64,000 bases of DNA from Caulobacteraceae bacterium UBA3198 (GCA_002363865.1 DEWY01000006.1:124001-188000); one strand, 5' to 3'. Shown: positions 51,557 to 60,907, counted from the first letter of the stretch. The notes: generated by a model not told the origin, from the letters alone. Numbers and translations are program-made.

Positions 51557-52372
51557 ATGCGCGGCGAGCGGTCTGACCTGGGCACAGCCCTCCTGCTCTC
51601 AGGCATCCTGCACGCCGTGGTGTTGGGCGCGGCGCTGATTCCCTGGCCGTGGGACCGTGAACTGAAGATCGGGTCGGTCGTTCCGATCAATATTGTGAGC
51701 TCGATCCCGGCCAATCCCCGCCCCGCCGTCCAGGGCCCTGAAGAACAGACCGCCCAGACCGAGGCGCCTGAGCCGGACGCCCCGTTGGAAGCAACCGTCG
51801 CCGCCCCTGAACCCCAGCCGGCGCCGCAACCGACCCCGGCGCCCCAGCCTTCGCCCAAGGCCCCCACGCCCAAGCCGGCCCCAACGCCTGCGCCGAAGCC
51901 GGCTCCGACGCCCACGCCGAAGCCGGCCCCTCCGAAAAAGTCCGACAGCCTGGATCTGGACGCCTTGGCCTCCAGCCTGAAAGGTTCGCAGAGCTCGTCG
52001 GCGGCACGGGGCGCCGCCCGACCCGAGACCGCCCGCCAGGCGCGCTCGACCACCGGCAGCGGCATATCGGCCGCGGCCATGTCGGGCCTGGCCGAGGAGT
52101 TGCAGCGCCGCTGGAACCCCAACTGCGAGGTGGAAGCCGCCCGCAATGTCCGGGTCCGTGTCACATTCCGCCTGGGCAGCGACGGCCGCGTGGTCGGCGA
52201 TGTTCGCGCTGGCGGTCAGGAGAACTCGTCCGACCCCGTCACCCGGGCGGCCGCCGAGCGCGCCATCCGCGCGGTCTATAGCGCCGCCCCCTTCACCACC
52301 CTTCCCCGCGAGTTCTACGGCGACCAGATCGCCGTGAGCTTCAACGCCGCCCAGGCGTGCGCCGACAATTGA
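51557..52372 (+). CDS. tolA: Envelope-spanning protein TolA
   Basis: TolA links the TolQR motor to TolB and Pal. The 271-residue protein has one N-terminal transmembrane helix (ALLLSGILHAVVLGAALIPWP), a long Pro/Ala/Lys stretch (about 60-130, PKPAPTPAPKPAPT) in place of the long helix of E. coli TolA, and a C-terminal TonB-like domain with ELQRRWNPNCEVE. It is much shorter than the 421-residue E. coli protein; such short, proline-rich TolA forms are usual in alphaproteobacteria. Confidence 0.92.
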   Translation: MRGERSDLGTALLLSGILHAVVLGAALIPWPWDRELKIGSVVPINIVSSIPANPRPAVQGPEEQTAQTEAPEPDAPLEATVAAPEPQPAPQPTPAPQPSPKAPTPKPAPTPAPKPAPTPTPKPAPPKKSDSLDLDALASSLKGSQSSSAARGAARPETARQARSTTGSGISAAAMSGLAEELQRRWNPNCEVEAARNVRVRVTFRLGSDGRVVGDVRAGGQENSSDPVTRAAAERAIRAVYSAAPFTTLPREFYGDQIAVSFNAAQACADN

Positions 52373-52386
52373 GGAGCAAATCGTCC

Positions 52387-53685
52387 ATGCGACTGCGGAT
52401 CCTGTTCTTCGCCCTGACAGCGGCCCTGCTGTCGGCCGGCGCCCTCGCAAGCCCCGCCCGCGCCCAGATCGAGGTGGACGTCAATCGCGGCGACATCCAG
52501 CCTCTGCCCGTGGCCGTTCCCGGATTCCGCGGCGAGCGCGGCGCGGAGATCGCCCAGGTCATCACCAGCAACCTGGAACGCTCGGGCCTGTTTCGACCCA
52601 TCGACCCGGCCGCCTTCATTGAGCGGGACCTGGACATTCGCTACCAGCCCCGCTTCGCCGACTGGAAGACGATCAACGCCCAGGGGCTGGTCAATGGCGA
52701 GGTCACGGTCGACGCCACGGGCCGCCTGACGGTCAATTTTCGCCTGTGGGACGTGTTCGCTGAACAGCAGCTCCTGGGCATGCAGTTCACCTCCACCTCG
52801 GAGAACTGGCGCCGGGTGGCGCACAAGATCTCCGACGCCGTTTATGAGCGGCTGACCGGCGAGAAGGGCTATTTCGACACCCGGGTGGTCTTCGTCGCCG
52901 AGAGCGGCGGGCGGATCGACCGCATCAAGCGGCTGGCCATCATGGACCAGGACGGCGCCAATCCGAGCTATCTCACCGACGGCTCCTACATCGTGATGAC
53001 GCCGCGGTTCTCCTCCACCAGCCAGGAGATCACCTATATGGCCCTGCGGCCGGACGGGTCGTCGATCTACCTGTTCAACCTGGAGACCGGTCGCCGGGAA
53101 AGCCTCGGCTCGTTCAATGGGATGGTCTTCGCGCCTCGCTTCTCCCATGACGGGGGCAAGGTGGCCTTCTCTGTCGAGCGGGGGGGCAATACCGACGTCC
53201 ATGTGATGGATCTGCGCAGCCGCACGTCCAGCCGCCTGACGTCCGATCCCTCCATCGACACGTCCCCGTCCTTCTCGCCGGACGGGACCCAGATCACCTT
53301 CAATTCGGACCGGGGCGGTAGCCCGCAACTCTATGTAATGAACGCCGACGGGACCGGCGCGCGACGTATCTCCTTCGGGTCGGGGCGCTACATGACGCCA
53401 GTCTGGAGTCCCACGGGGGAGTATATCGCCTTCACCAAGCAGGCTGGGGGCCAGTTCCACATTGGCGTCATGCGCCCGGACGGCTCGGACGAGCGGCTCC
53501 TGACCACCAGCTATCTCGATGAGGGGCCCACCTGGGCGCCCAATGGCAGAGTTTTGATGTTCTCCCGGGAAACGCCCGGCGGCGCTGCGCGTTTGTGGAC
53601 GGTTGACGTCACCGGGCGCATCGTGCGGCCGGCGCCTTATCCGCAGTCTGGATCGGACCCGGCTTGGTCACCACTGCTCAACTGA
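52387..53685 (+). CDS. tolB: Periplasmic beta-propeller protein TolB
   Basis: The 432-residue protein has a signal peptide (LFFALTAALLSAGALASPARAQ), an N-terminal alpha/beta domain (about 25-155) and a six-bladed propeller with repeated FSPDGTQITFNSDRGGSPQLY-like units. TolB binds Pal and the TolA C-terminal domain in the periplasm. ATG 52387 is chosen because it gives a proper signal peptide; the upstream in-frame extension does not. The last gene of the tight tolQRAB block, 135 bases before pal. Confidence 0.95.
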   Translation: MRLRILFFALTAALLSAGALASPARAQIEVDVNRGDIQPLPVAVPGFRGERGAEIAQVITSNLERSGLFRPIDPAAFIERDLDIRYQPRFADWKTINAQGLVNGEVTVDATGRLTVNFRLWDVFAEQQLLGMQFTSTSENWRRVAHKISDAVYERLTGEKGYFDTRVVFVAESGGRIDRIKRLAIMDQDGANPSYLTDGSYIVMTPRFSSTSQEITYMALRPDGSSIYLFNLETGRRESLGSFNGMVFAPRFSHDGGKVAFSVERGGNTDVHVMDLRSRTSSRLTSDPSIDTSPSFSPDGTQITFNSDRGGSPQLYVMNADGTGARRISFGSGRYMTPVWSPTGEYIAFTKQAGGQFHIGVMRPDGSDERLLTTSYLDEGPTWAPNGRVLMFSRETPGGAARLWTVDVTGRIVRPAPYPQSGSDPAWSPLLN

Positions 53686-53820
53686 TGAGTGAATGTAGGA
53701 GCAGATGACGTGTATTGTTGCCCTTATTCATTGTCGTCATAAAGACAGGGCATAGCTCCATTGTTTTCCGGCGCCTGGCGCGCCGCCTGTCGGAACCGCT
53801 AAACAAGGAATGACCTCGAA

Positions 53821-54369
53821 ATGACCACCACCACTCTGACCAAGCGCGCCGCGCAGTTCGCGGTCATCGCCCTGGCGGCGGCCTCCGTCACCGCCTGCGC
53901 CTCGCGGCCCAAGCCCGACACCATGACCCCTGCGCCCACCGCGCCGCCCCCGGCGACCCAGCCGGCGCCCCCGCCCGCGCCGGTCACCCAAGGGCCCCTG
54001 CCGGGCACCCAGCAGGACTTCGTCATCAATGTCGGCGACCGGGTCTATTTCGACTTCGACTCCTACGCCGTCCGCGCCGACGCCGCGCCGGTCCTGGAGG
54101 CCCAGGCCGCCTGGCTGAACCGCTACCCCTCGGTCATGGTCCGCCTCGAAGGCAATGCCGACGAACGCGGCACCCGTGAGTACAACCTGGCGCTCGGCGC
54201 CCGCCGCGCCAACGCGGTGCGGGACTTCCTCGTGTCGCGCGGCGTGTCTTCGAGCCGGATCACCACCGTCTCCTACGGCAAGGAACGTCCGATCGATCCG
54301 GGCACCTCGGAAGCCGCCTACCAGCGCAACCGGAACACCCACACCGCGATCACGTCCGGCGCCCGCTAA
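53821..54369 (+). CDS. pal: Peptidoglycan-associated lipoprotein Pal
   Basis: The 182-residue outer-membrane lipoprotein has a lipobox SVTAC with Cys26, a Pro/Ala-rich linker (about 32-60) and an OmpA-like peptidoglycan-binding domain with YFDFDSYAVRADA and GNADERGTREYNLALGARRA. AAGGA lies upstream of the ATG. A strong intrinsic terminator follows, so pal messages can end here. Confidence 0.96.
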   Translation: MTTTTLTKRAAQFAVIALAAASVTACASRPKPDTMTPAPTAPPPATQPAPPPAPVTQGPLPGTQQDFVINVGDRVYFDFDSYAVRADAAPVLEAQAAWLNRYPSVMVRLEGNADERGTREYNLALGARRANAVRDFLVSRGVSSSRITTVSYGKERPIDPGTSEAAYQRNRNTHTAITSGAR

Positions 54370-54395
54370 GGGTCTGGACCACTGATGAGACGGCG

Positions 54396-54432
54396 AGAGG
54401 GGATCCCAGCGGGGTCCCCTCTTTGCTTTGTC
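54396..54432 (+). terminator. Intrinsic terminator after pal
   Basis: AGAGGGGATCCC (54396-54407) pairs with GGGGTCCCCTCT (54411-54422) over 12 positions with one mismatch, with a three-base loop and a TTGCTTTGTC tail. It lies 27 bases after the pal stop. Confidence 0.85.
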
Positions 54433-54527
54433 TCGCAGACGTACGGCCCATTGGCGCCGGAGCCGCCCCGGCCCATGGTGGACGTGCGCCGCAATTTCGG
54501 CCCTTCGGCCCCATAGATGATCTGACC

Positions 54528-55400
54528 ATGACCTCTCGCCGCCGCACCACCCTGCCCGTCGCCCTGGTTCTCAGCCTGAGCCTGCTTGGCCCTATGGCCG
54601 CCCCCCAGATCGCGCTGGCCCAGACCTCGATGGAGGATCCCCTGGACGCCCGCGACGCCCGCCGGGTGGAGCGCATGGAGAAGGTGGTGCGGGAGCTGCG
54701 AGCGATCGTCTTCCAGGGCCGCGACACCGGCCGCCCCGTGGTCGTCCAGCCCGCCGAGACCGACTACCGGATCGAGGAGTTGAATCGCCGGCTCACCGAC
54801 CTGGAGAGCGTCATCACCCGGCTGACCGGCCAGATCGAGGCCACCAATTTCGAACTTCGCCAGAGCCGCGACAAGGCTGCGGCCCTGGAAAACCAGCTGG
54901 CGGCGATGAACCAGAAGATCGCCGCCCTGGAAGTCTTCACCGGCGTGCCTCCGGCCGAGGCCGCCGCGCCGTCCGGCTTCTCGTCGCCCCCGCCCAGCGA
55001 CAGCGGCGGCGGCGGCTCGCCCCAGGCCGATTTCGACCGGGCCCGGGGCCTGATGCTCAGCGGCGACTATGACGGCGCTGAATCCGCCTTCGAGGGCTTC
55101 GTCGCCACACATGGAGAGGCGAGGCTCGCGCCGGAGGCCAACTACTGGCTGGGCAAGACCCTGGTCGTGCGCGGCGCCGACGCCGAGGCCGCCAGCGCCT
55201 TCATCGCCGCCATCCGCGGCTGGCCCACCACCGCCTGGGCGCCCGACGCCGTGCTGGAGCTGTCCCGCTCCCTGATCGCCCTGGGACGCGCCCCTGAGGC
55301 CTGCCAGACCCTGGCGGAGCTGTCGCGGCGCTATCCCGCCGCGGCGCCCTCGATCCAGTCCCGGGCGGCGGCGGCGCGCACCCAGGCCCGGTGCGGCTAA
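54528..55400 (+). CDS. cpoB: Cell division coordinator CpoB (YbgF)
   Basis: The 290-residue periplasmic protein has a signal peptide (ALVLSLSLLGPMAAPQIALAQ), a trimerising coiled coil (about 45-135, with RIEELNRRLTDLESVITRLTG), a Pro/Ser/Gly linker (about 145-168) and TPR repeats (ADFDRARGLMLSGDYDGAESAF). CpoB coordinates Tol-Pal constriction with peptidoglycan synthesis. ATG 54528 is chosen to place the signal peptide at the N terminus. It is separated from pal by a terminator and so needs its own promoter or read-through. The tilS start overlaps its end. Confidence 0.92.
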   Translation: MTSRRRTTLPVALVLSLSLLGPMAAPQIALAQTSMEDPLDARDARRVERMEKVVRELRAIVFQGRDTGRPVVVQPAETDYRIEELNRRLTDLESVITRLTGQIEATNFELRQSRDKAAALENQLAAMNQKIAALEVFTGVPPAEAAAPSGFSSPPPSDSGGGGSPQADFDRARGLMLSGDYDGAESAFEGFVATHGEARLAPEANYWLGKTLVVRGADAEAASAFIAAIRGWPTTAWAPDAVLELSRSLIALGRAPEACQTLAELSRRYPAAAPSIQSRAAAARTQARCG

Positions 55401-56668
55401 GCCCTGGCGCTGAGGGGCCTGCCGCCTTCGCGGCGGTCGATCGGGTCTTCGACGCCCATCTGAGCCATACCTCGGCTGCGCCGATCGCCGTCGCCTATTC
55501 CGGGGGCGGCGACAGCCTGGCCCTGCTTCTGGCGGCCCAAGCCTGGAGCGCGGCCCGGGGGCGGCGTCTGATCGTGCTGCATGTGGACCACGGCCTGCAG
55601 GCGACCTCCGGCGCATGGGCCGCCCATTGCCGGGAGGTCGCCCGGCGGCTTGACCTGAGCTTCGAGATCCTGACCTGGACCGGCCCCAAGCCTGCTACAG
55701 GCCGGCCGGCCGCGGCCCGGGCGGCGCGACACAGTCTGCTGGCCGACGCCGCCAGAGCCGCGGGCGCCGCCGTCGTGCTGATGGGGCATACCGCCGATGA
55801 CGTGCTGGAGGCCCGCCAGATGCGCCGGGACGGCGCCACGACCCCTGACCCGCGCCCCTGGGGACCGAGCCCCGCCTGGCCCGAGGGTCGCGGGGTCTTC
55901 CTCCTGCGGCCCCTGCTGGCCATGCGCCGGGCCGAGTTGCGCCAGGCCCTGGCGCAACAGACCCTGACCTGGATCGAGGATCCGGCCAACAGCGACCCTG
56001 CCTATGCCCGCGCCCGCGCCCGGGCCGTCCTGGGATGCGGCGTGGAAGAGGCGATCGCCCCGCAGGCGCCCGATGAGGACCTGACCGCCCTCGCCCGACG
56101 CGCCCGACACGGCGTTGGCGGAACCATCGGCTGGCGCCGCGAGGATCTTGACGGGGCGTCCGCCGCAGCGCTGGCCCAGGCCCTCTCCATCGCCAGCCTT
56201 TGCGTCGCCGGCGGCGCACGCCCGCCGCGGCGCGCATCGGCCGAGCGCCTCGCCGACGCGGTGCGGTCGGGGCGCCCCTTCACCGCCACACTGGCCGGCG
56301 CCCGGCTGGTGGCCGGGCCGCGCGAGGTGATCATGGCGCGGGAATCCGGCGAGGCGGCCCGCGGGGGGCTGGTCGAGACGCCGCTGTTGGCGGGCGAGCC
56401 CCTGGTCTGGGATGGACGATTTGAGGTTCTGGCGGAGGCGCCTGGCTTCCGGGTCGCCCCTCTGGCCGGTCGCATGACCCAGCTGGCCCCGGAGGCGCGG
56501 CGGGCGGTCACCGCCCTGCCAGCGGCGGCGCGAAAGGCCCTGCCGGTCCTGATCGCGGCGGACGAAACGGTCACGCTGGAAACTCCAGAGGTCGAGGTGC
56601 GCAGCCTGACGCAGGCCCGCTTTGAGGCCGCCACAGGCCAGGTCGGCCGCGAGCCGGACGCGGCCTAG
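55391..56668 (+). CDS. tilS: tRNA(Ile)-lysidine synthetase TilS
   Basis: TilS modifies C34 of the tRNA(Ile) CAU anticodon to lysidine, essential for AUA decoding. The 425-residue protein has the N-type ATP pyrophosphatase motif YSGGGDSLALL (SGGGDS at 37-42), LHVDHGLQ, and GHTADDVLEAR. The start is GTG at 55391, overlapping the cpoB end by ten bases; the next in-frame ATG is too far inside. cpoB-tilS adjacency (before ftsH) is common in alphaproteobacteria, but here the next gene is a convergent peptidase instead. Confidence 0.93.
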   Translation: MRLSPGAEGPAAFAAVDRVFDAHLSHTSAAPIAVAYSGGGDSLALLLAAQAWSAARGRRLIVLHVDHGLQATSGAWAAHCREVARRLDLSFEILTWTGPKPATGRPAAARAARHSLLADAARAAGAAVVLMGHTADDVLEARQMRRDGATTPDPRPWGPSPAWPEGRGVFLLRPLLAMRRAELRQALAQQTLTWIEDPANSDPAYARARARAVLGCGVEEAIAPQAPDEDLTALARRARHGVGGTIGWRREDLDGASAAALAQALSIASLCVAGGARPPRRASAERLADAVRSGRPFTATLAGARLVAGPREVIMARESGEAARGGLVETPLLAGEPLVWDGRFEVLAEAPGFRVAPLAGRMTQLAPEARRAVTALPAAARKALPVLIAADETVTLETPEVEVRSLTQARFEAATGQVGREPDAA

Positions 56669-56671
56669 GTC

Positions 56672-57382
56672 TCAGTCGCCGGCTTCGATCCGACCCTTGG
56701 CCGCCATCAGGCTGCGCTTGGACTCAGGGATGTTGGACACCTGCGCCAGGCGGACCCGCGGGGAGACCTTGGCCGCGGCATGGACCGGCAGGTCGTGGGC
56801 CTCGGCGAACCGGCGCCCCAGGAAGTACAGCGGGTTGAGCGGCCGGTCATCCCGGTCGCGAATCTCGAAATGCAGGTGGGGGCCGCTGGAGACGCCGCTG
56901 GAGCCCACCTCGCCCACGGGGAGCCCGGCCTTGATGACTTCGCCGCGGCGGAGACCCCGTGTCACCGCGCCCAGATGTGCGTAGCGCGTCACCAGTCCCT
57001 CGGCGTGGGTGATCTCGACCATGCGGCCATAGCCAGGGGTGAAGGCCGCCCGGGTGATCACCCCGTCGGCGGCGGCCAGCACCGGCTCGCCAAACGGGGC
57101 GGCGATGTCGATCCCGGCGTGCAGCCGCCCGGCGTCCTCCCACGGCATCTGGCGCAGACCAAAGGGGGAGTTGATGGCGTGACCGGGCAGCGGCGAGTGG
57201 AAGACCACCAGGGCCACGGGTTCAGGCGCGGGCGGCGCGACCGGCGGGGCTGCAACCTCCGGCTCGACTCGTGGAAGAGCCGCATGGGCCAGGGTGATGA
57301 CGCCCAGGGCCAGGGCGGCGCCGGACAGCGCAATCCCCAGGCGATTCAGGCCGCCCTTGGGGGCGGTGACGGCTTCAGTCAA
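56672..57382 (-). CDS. M23-family peptidoglycan endopeptidase or LytM factor
   Basis: The 236-residue protein has an N-terminal hydrophobic anchor or signal (LGIALSGAALALGVITLAHAA), a Pro/Ala linker, and a LytM domain with zinc ligands in LHAGIDIAAPFG (HxxxD) and GPHLHFEI (HxH), plus YAHLGAV. All metal ligands look intact, so it may be an active peptidoglycan hydrolase. The start appears to be TTG at 57382, with only a weak ribosome-binding site. Its stop lies three bases from the tilS stop. Confidence 0.9.
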   Translation of the reverse strand: MTEAVTAPKGGLNRLGIALSGAALALGVITLAHAALPRVEPEVAAPPVAPPAPEPVALVVFHSPLPGHAINSPFGLRQMPWEDAGRLHAGIDIAAPFGEPVLAAADGVITRAAFTPGYGRMVEITHAEGLVTRYAHLGAVTRGLRRGEVIKAGLPVGEVGSSGVSSGPHLHFEIRDRDDRPLNPLYFLGRRFAEAHDLPVHAAAKVSPRVRLAQVSNIPESKRSLMAAKGRIEAGD

Positions 57383-57567
57383 TGGAACGTCCCGACTCTT
57401 CTATCGGCGCGGCGCGGCCCGGATACTTAAGGTCCAGGTCAGCGCCTGCGGTCATAGCCGGGGTCAGTTAATGAATGTTCGAGAGATCTCAGAGACCCAT
57501 CATCGCGACAATTGGGCGCGCCCACCGGATTCAGAGGGCATTCACCATGAGCGGACCGAACGCGTCT

Positions 57568-58983
57568 CTAGAGCGACTTCAGAATCCCTTCGACCATCTT
57601 CTTGGCGTCGCCGAACAGCATCATGGTGTTGTCGCGGAAGAACAGCTCGTTATCGACGCCGGCATAGCCGGAGCTCATGCCGCGCTTCACGAACAGCACG
57701 GTGCGGGCCTTTTCCACGTCCAGGATCGGCATGCCGTAGATGGCCGAGGTGGGATCGGTCTTGGCCGCCGGGTTGGTGACGTCGTTGGCCCCGATGACGA
57801 AGGCTACATCGGCGGTGGAGAACTCCGAATTGATGTCCTCGAGCTCGAAGACCTCGTCATAGGAGACCTGGGCCTCGGCCAGCAGCACGTTCATGTGGCC
57901 GGGCATGCGGCCGGCCACGGGGTGGATGGCGTACTTCACCTCGACGCCTTCGGCCTTCAGCACGTCGCCCATTTCGCGCAGGGCGTGCTGGGCCTGGGAG
58001 ACGGCCATGCCGTAACCGGGCACGATGATCACCTTGCTGGCGTTCTTCATGATGAAGGCGGCGTCTTCCGCCGAGCCCTGCTTGACCGGCCGGGTCTCCA
58101 CATGGCCGCCGGCGGCCGCGGCGCTGTCGTCGGCGCCGAAGCCCCCCAGGATCACCGAGATGAAGGACCGGTTCATGCCCTTGCACATGATGTAGGACAG
58201 GATCGCGCCTGAAGAGCCCACCAGGGCGCCGGTGATGATCAGGGTGGTGTTCTCAAGCGTGAAGCCGAGCGCCGCGGCCGCCCAGCCCGAATAGGAGTTC
58301 AGCATCGAGACGACGACGGGCATGTCGGCGCCGCCGATGGGGATGATCAGGGTCACGCCAATCAGCAGGGCCAGCGCGAAGATGCCCCAGAAGGCCCAGA
58401 CCGCGGCGCCGCCGCTGACCACCAGCACCACCACCAGGGCGACGATGCCCCCAGCGATGGCCAGGTTCAGCAGGTGGCGGGCCGGCAGGAGGATGGGGGC
58501 GCCGGACATGTTGCCGTTCAGCTTGGCGAAGGCGATCACCGAGCCGGTGAAGGTCACCGCCCCGATGGCCAGGCCGAGCGACAGCTCGATCAGGGAGATC
58601 AGGTGGATCTCGCCGGCCACGCCGATGCCGTAGGCCTCCGGGGTATAGATGGCCGCCACCGCCACCAGGCAGGCGGCGAGACCCACCAGGCTGTGGAAGG
58701 CCGCCACCAGCTGGGGCATGGAGGTCATGGCCACCTTGCGGGCGATCACCGCGCCAATGCCGCCACCGATGGCCACGCCGCCGAGGATCAGGGCGAGCGT
58801 CAGGACGTCCAGCGCCCCCTGGCCCAGCAGGGTCGCCATCACCGTGCCGACCGCAATGGCCATGCCGATCATGCCGTTGCGATTGCCGGCCCGGCTGGTC
58901 TCAGGGCTGGAGAGGCCGCGCAGGGCCAGGATGAACAGGACCCCGGAAACGAGGTAGAGGATGGCCGCGAGATTGGCGTTCAT
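57568..58983 (-). CDS. pntB: Proton-translocating NAD(P) transhydrogenase beta subunit PntB
   Basis: PntB supplies most of the membrane domain and the NADP(H)-binding domain III. The 471-residue protein has about nine transmembrane helices in residues 1-265 and a C-terminal domain with IVPGYGMAVSQAQHAL (dinucleotide-binding loop) and GANDVTNPAAKTDPTSAIYGMPILDV. The enzyme uses the proton gradient to make NADPH from NADH. Third gene of the pntAA-pntAB-pntB unit, 22 bases after pntAB. Confidence 0.97.
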   Translation of the reverse strand: MNANLAAILYLVSGVLFILALRGLSSPETSRAGNRNGMIGMAIAVGTVMATLLGQGALDVLTLALILGGVAIGGGIGAVIARKVAMTSMPQLVAAFHSLVGLAACLVAVAAIYTPEAYGIGVAGEIHLISLIELSLGLAIGAVTFTGSVIAFAKLNGNMSGAPILLPARHLLNLAIAGGIVALVVVLVVSGGAAVWAFWGIFALALLIGVTLIIPIGGADMPVVVSMLNSYSGWAAAALGFTLENTTLIITGALVGSSGAILSYIMCKGMNRSFISVILGGFGADDSAAAAGGHVETRPVKQGSAEDAAFIMKNASKVIIVPGYGMAVSQAQHALREMGDVLKAEGVEVKYAIHPVAGRMPGHMNVLLAEAQVSYDEVFELEDINSEFSTADVAFVIGANDVTNPAAKTDPTSAIYGMPILDVEKARTVLFVKRGMSSGYAGVDNELFFRDNTMMLFGDAKKMVEGILKSL

Positions 58984-59005
58984 GATCGTGCCCCTTAAGC
59001 CCGCT

Positions 59006-59326
59006 CTACTTCTGCTTCTTCTTGTACATGGCGAGCATGCGCTGGGTGACGAGGAAGCCCCCGAAGATGTTCACCGCCGCCAGCGCTGCGGCCAGGGCGC
59101 CCGCGCCCTTGGAGATCATCACGCTGCCGGTCAGGCCTGCGCCTTCGGCCCCATGGGCGGCGGCGGCCAGCAGGGCGCCGACGATGATCACCGAGGAGAT
59201 GGCGTTGGTCACGGCCATCAGCGGGGTGTGCAGGGCCGGCGTCACGCTCCACACCACATAGTAGCCCACGAAGATGGCGAGCACGAAGATCGCCAGGCGG
59301 AAGACGGTGGGATCGACAGATTCCAT
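59006..59326 (-). CDS. pntAB: Transhydrogenase alpha-2 (membrane) subunit PntAB
   Basis: The 106-residue protein is the separate membrane part of the alpha subunit, with three transmembrane helices (about 10-28, 38-60 and 72-95) and the conserved VTPALHTPLMAVTNAISSVIIVGA. In E. coli this is fused to the NAD-binding part; the split three-gene form is typical of alphaproteobacteria such as Rhodospirillum. It ends with a basic tail (YKKKQK) on the cytoplasmic side. Confidence 0.96.
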   Translation of the reverse strand: MESVDPTVFRLAIFVLAIFVGYYVVWSVTPALHTPLMAVTNAISSVIIVGALLAAAAHGAEGAGLTGSVMISKGAGALAAALAAVNIFGGFLVTQRMLAMYKKKQK

Positions 59327-59352
59327 GGAGGGCGTCCTCTCTTGATCTCGGG

Positions 59353-60480
59353 TCAGCTGGCCAGGGCGGGGTGAACCACCGCCCCGCCGCGGGTCACCAG
59401 GGCAGCCTTGAGGATCTCGTCCTCGAAGTCAGGGGCGAAGGCGCCCTCCTTGTCCAGGAACAGGCCGGCGAAGGCGGCGAGGTTGCGGGCGTAGAGGGCC
59501 GAGGCGTCAGCGGCGATGCGGCCGGGCAGATTGGCGTAGCCGACGATCTTCACCCCGCCGGACTCCACGACCTGGCCGGCGACTGCGCCTTCCACATTGC
59601 CCCCCTGCTCGACGGCGATGTCGACGATGACCGAGCCTGGACGCATGGAGGCCACCTGGGCGGCGCTGACCAGCCGCGGGGCCGGACGGCCCGGGATAAG
59701 GGCCGTGGTGATGACGATGTCCTGCTTGCGGATGTGCTCGGAGACCAGGGCCGCCTGCTTGGCCTGGTATTCGGCGCTCATTTCCTTGGCGTAGCCGGCG
59801 GCGGTTTCGGCCGCCTTGAATTCCTCATCCTCGACGGCGATGAACTTGGCCCCGAGGCTTTCGACCTGCTCCTTGGCGGCGGGCCGCACGTCGGTGGCGG
59901 TGACCACCGCGCCGAGACGCCGGGCCGTGGCGATGGCCTGCAGGCCGGCGACGCCAGCCCCCATGACGAAGACCTTGGCCGCGGCGACGGTGCCGGCGGC
60001 GGTCATCATCATCGGCAGTACCTTGCCATAGGCGTTGGCGCCTTCCAGCACGGCGCGATAGCCGGCCAGATTGGCCTGGGAGGACAGGACGTCCATCACC
60101 TGGGCCCGGGTGATCCGCGGCACGAACTCCATGGAGAACGCGCTGACCCCCTTGGCGCTAAGGGCTTGGAGGGTGGTCTTGTCCTGGTGCGGATTGAGCA
60201 TGCCGACGACGATCGCCTCGGCCTTCAGCCCGGAGATCTCCTCAGGGGTCGGTCCGCGCACCTTGAACAGGATGTCGGCCTTGGCGAGGGCGGCGTCGAG
60301 GCCGCACAGCTCGGCGCCGGCCGCAGCATAGTCGGCGTCAGGATAGGAGGAGGCCTCACCGGCGCCGGTTTCCACCGCCACCGCGAAGCCCGCAGTGATC
60401 AGCTTCTTCACCGTGTCCGGCGTGGTGGCGACGCGGGTCTCCCCGTCGCGGCGTTCCTTGGTGACGGCGATGACGGCCAT
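59353..60480 (-). CDS. pntAA: Transhydrogenase alpha-1 subunit PntAA (NAD-binding)
   Basis: The 375-residue soluble subunit forms domain I and binds NAD(H). It starts AVIAVTKERRDGETRVATTPDTVKKL (alanine dehydrogenase/PNT fold), with the dinucleotide motif VMGAGVAGLQAIATARRLGA and the mobile loop YAKEMSAEYQAKQA. First gene of the pnt unit. A perfect 14-base palindrome lies 83-96 bases upstream of the ATG. Confidence 0.96.
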   Translation of the reverse strand: MAVIAVTKERRDGETRVATTPDTVKKLITAGFAVAVETGAGEASSYPDADYAAAGAELCGLDAALAKADILFKVRGPTPEEISGLKAEAIVVGMLNPHQDKTTLQALSAKGVSAFSMEFVPRITRAQVMDVLSSQANLAGYRAVLEGANAYGKVLPMMMTAAGTVAAAKVFVMGAGVAGLQAIATARRLGAVVTATDVRPAAKEQVESLGAKFIAVEDEEFKAAETAAGYAKEMSAEYQAKQAALVSEHIRKQDIVITTALIPGRPAPRLVSAAQVASMRPGSVIVDIAVEQGGNVEGAVAGQVVESGGVKIVGYANLPGRIAADASALYARNLAAFAGLFLDKEGAFAPDFEDEILKAALVTRGGAVVHPALAS

Positions 60481-60562
60481 GGTCGAGGTCCCCCCGGTCG
60501 GAAAAGCCGGCGGACCTTAGGGATGTCAGTGGCCCCTTGTCCAGAAATCGATCGGCGATTTC

Positions 60563-60576
60563 CAAACAGATGTTTG
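60563..60576. promoter_or_regulatory. Perfect palindrome upstream of pntAA
   Basis: CAAACAGATGTTTG is a 6-2-6 palindrome in the 187-base gap upstream of pntAA. It matches the CAAAC-N4-GTTTG pattern of PsrA-type TetR regulators exactly and is flanked by CGAT and ATCG. A regulatory role for the pnt genes is inferred from position. Confidence 0.55.
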
Positions 60577-60667
60577 ATCGACGCAGCCGCCCGGCCTTCA
60601 GGCGCACGAACGCCGCCCGCGTCAGAGGACGGGGCGGCGGCCAAATCGCCGGAGATCGGGACGCTGC

Positions 60668-60907
60668 TTAGTGCGCCGGCTCGGGCTTGTCGCGCAGCAG
60701 CACGAAGCCGATGACGGCGGTCACGACGGCCGAGATGAGGCCAGCCATGAAGCCGCCCGGTGTGCAGAACCACACCACAAACAGCAGCAGCAGGGCGGCG
60801 AGGGCCAGGGAACCCCACTTGGTCATGCCCATGAACAGGTCATAGGTGGCCAGCTGTTCCTGGATTTCCATTTCGCCGCGGTGATATTCGGAAGCCTGTT
60901 CGCCCAT
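60668..60907 (-). CDS. aa3-type cytochrome c oxidase subunit IV
   Basis: The 79-residue protein has the family pattern HRGEMEIQEQLATYDLFMGMTKWGSL, followed by two hydrophobic stretches (residues about 32-50 and 54-70). It is the small accessory subunit of bacterial aa3 oxidases; the catalytic subunit genes are not in this window. The sequence lies between the hydrolase gene (upstream, opposite side of 60908) and the pnt genes, all on the minus strand. Confidence 0.92.
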   Translation of the reverse strand: MGEQASEYHRGEMEIQEQLATYDLFMGMTKWGSLALAALLLLFVVWFCTPGGFMAGLISAVVTAVIGFVLLRDKPEPAH

